Source: Thermacetogenium phaeum DSM 12270
GTDB lineage: Bacteria > Bacillota > DSM-12270 > Thermacetogeniales > Thermacetogeniaceae
Direction of reading: 5' to 3'
NCBI RefSeq assembly: GCF_000305935.1
Contig: NC_018870.1
Location: 327,942-391,941, forward strand
DNA: 64,000 nucleotides
Shown here one piece after another: positions 63,484 to 64,000 of this stretch; position 1 is the first letter of the stretch, and each line of letters opens with the position of its first letter. Below the pieces are notes generated by a model. That model had not been told where the DNA came from and did not search any database. It worked only from the letters and a program-made list of their open reading frames with translations. The position numbers were made by a program, and so were the translations under genes.

Positions 63484-64000
63484 TTGGCTGACAAGATCGG
63501 ACGGAGAAGTTTTATCAAGAAGATGGCTGCTGCTGGCGCAACTGTGGTTGGGGCCGGTGTTCTCGCGGGTTGCGGAAAGGGTTCATCGTCCGATTCGAAG
63601 ATTCCTGCCAATTGGGACAAGGAAGCCGATGTTGTGGTCGTCGGTGGCGGCGGAACCGGTATCGTGGCTGCATTAACCGCCCGCGAGATGGGCTCTTCGG
63701 TAGTGGTTTTGGAAAAGGCAGCCGTTGTTGGAGGTTCTACGGCTCTCTCCGGAGGAGTAATCCAGGCTGCGGGGACGAAGTTTCAGAAAGAATTAACAGA
63801 ATACAAGGACGACACCCCGGAAAAACATTACCAGTATTGGTTGCAGGCTGCAGAGGGGTTGGCGGATCCAGAGCTGGTTAAGGGTATGGCCGATAATGCT
63901 CCGGCGAATATCGATTGGCTTGTAAAACAAGGTTTGACCTATGTATCTGTATACGGGGTGGATCCTATCCCCTACGTTGATCCTGAGTTGATGACGGATC
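63484..64000 (+). CDS. Tat-exported FAD-dependent reductase (flavocytochrome c / fumarate-reductase-like), partial
   Basis: Open from TTG at 63484 to the window edge (172 codons). AAGGAGGG lies about 9 bases upstream. The N-terminus has a twin-arginine signal, GRRSFIKKMAAAGATVVGAG, ending in LAGCGK, which may also be a lipobox. The FAD-binding motif is ADVVVVGGGGTGIVAALTAR with an acidic VVVLEKAAVVGGSTALSGG downstream, as in FAD_binding_2 reductases of the fumarate/urocanate/enone type. It is preceded by a sigma-54 promoter and the matching activator, suggesting induction by its substrate. The C-terminus is not in the window. Confidence 0.92.
   Translation, partial: MADKIGRRSFIKKMAAAGATVVGAGVLAGCGKGSSSDSKIPANWDKEADVVVVGGGGTGIVAALTAREMGSSVVVLEKAAVVGGSTALSGGVIQAAGTKFQKELTEYKDDTPEKHYQYWLQAAEGLADPELVKGMADNAPANIDWLVKQGLTYVSVYGVDPIPYVDPELMTD

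Overview
The window looks like a chromosomal segment of an anaerobic, spore-former-type Firmicute of the Clostridia (Peptococcaceae / Desulfotomaculum-Pelotomaculum-Moorella-like). Reasons: a ctsR-mcsA-mcsB-clpC operon with CtsR boxes, strong AAGGAGG-type ribosome binding sites, GTG and TTG starts, a two-subunit class I fumarase, a methanol:corrinoid methyltransferase operon, two cobalamin riboswitches, and several decayed insertion elements. The genus is inference; no rRNA or tRNA gene was seen.

Layout. 1-2283 (minus): a secreted protein with terpenoid-cyclase-like repeats, an Ig-like domain and a DUF4430 (transcobalamin-like) domain behind its own B12 riboswitch. 2420-5200: a mazEF-type toxin-antitoxin pair with a palindromic operator, a small Cys-rich protein and a MATE exporter. 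5918-15310: an accessory region with a YwgA-like gene, a YwfO-like HD phosphohydrolase gene split by an intact IS256-family element (8-bp target duplication), a helicase with a C-terminal nuclease domain, an Rpn/PD-(D/E)XK protein with AEG repeats, and relics of transposition and antitoxin genes.

15500-31464 (plus) is the most distinctive part. A B12 riboswitch and terminator are followed by the 5' fragment of a group IIC intron and then a long, tightly packed operon: ChlI-type ATPase, ChlI-ChlD fusion, BtuF-C-D corrinoid importer, CobN chelatase subunit, radical SAM/SPASM enzyme, nitrilase-family hydrolase, CbiZ (adenosylcobinamide amidohydrolase), corrinoid adenosyltransferase and a two-gene ABC-2 exporter. 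Together these suggest import, remodelling and metal handling of corrinoids. 32400-39439 is a second transport operon: a DUF364 heavy-metal-chelation protein, a nickel/peptide-type ABC importer (five genes) and a methyltransferase.

39864-45382 encodes methanol use: MtaB, corrinoid protein MtaC and a pterin-dependent methyltransferase (minus), a divergent second corrinoid protein, and a PocR/AraC-type regulator. It would consume the cobamides supplied by the salvage operon. 46030-51266 holds a sugar-nucleotide epimerase and a four-gene envelope/exopolysaccharide O-acylation cluster. 51663-56338 is the ctsR-mcsA-mcsB-clpC stress operon. The right end carries a DUF1648 membrane protein, a nitroreductase, both fumarase subunits, a YmaF-family His-rich protein, a sigma-54 activator and, behind a near-consensus sigma-54 promoter, a Tat-exported FAD reductase that runs off the edge.
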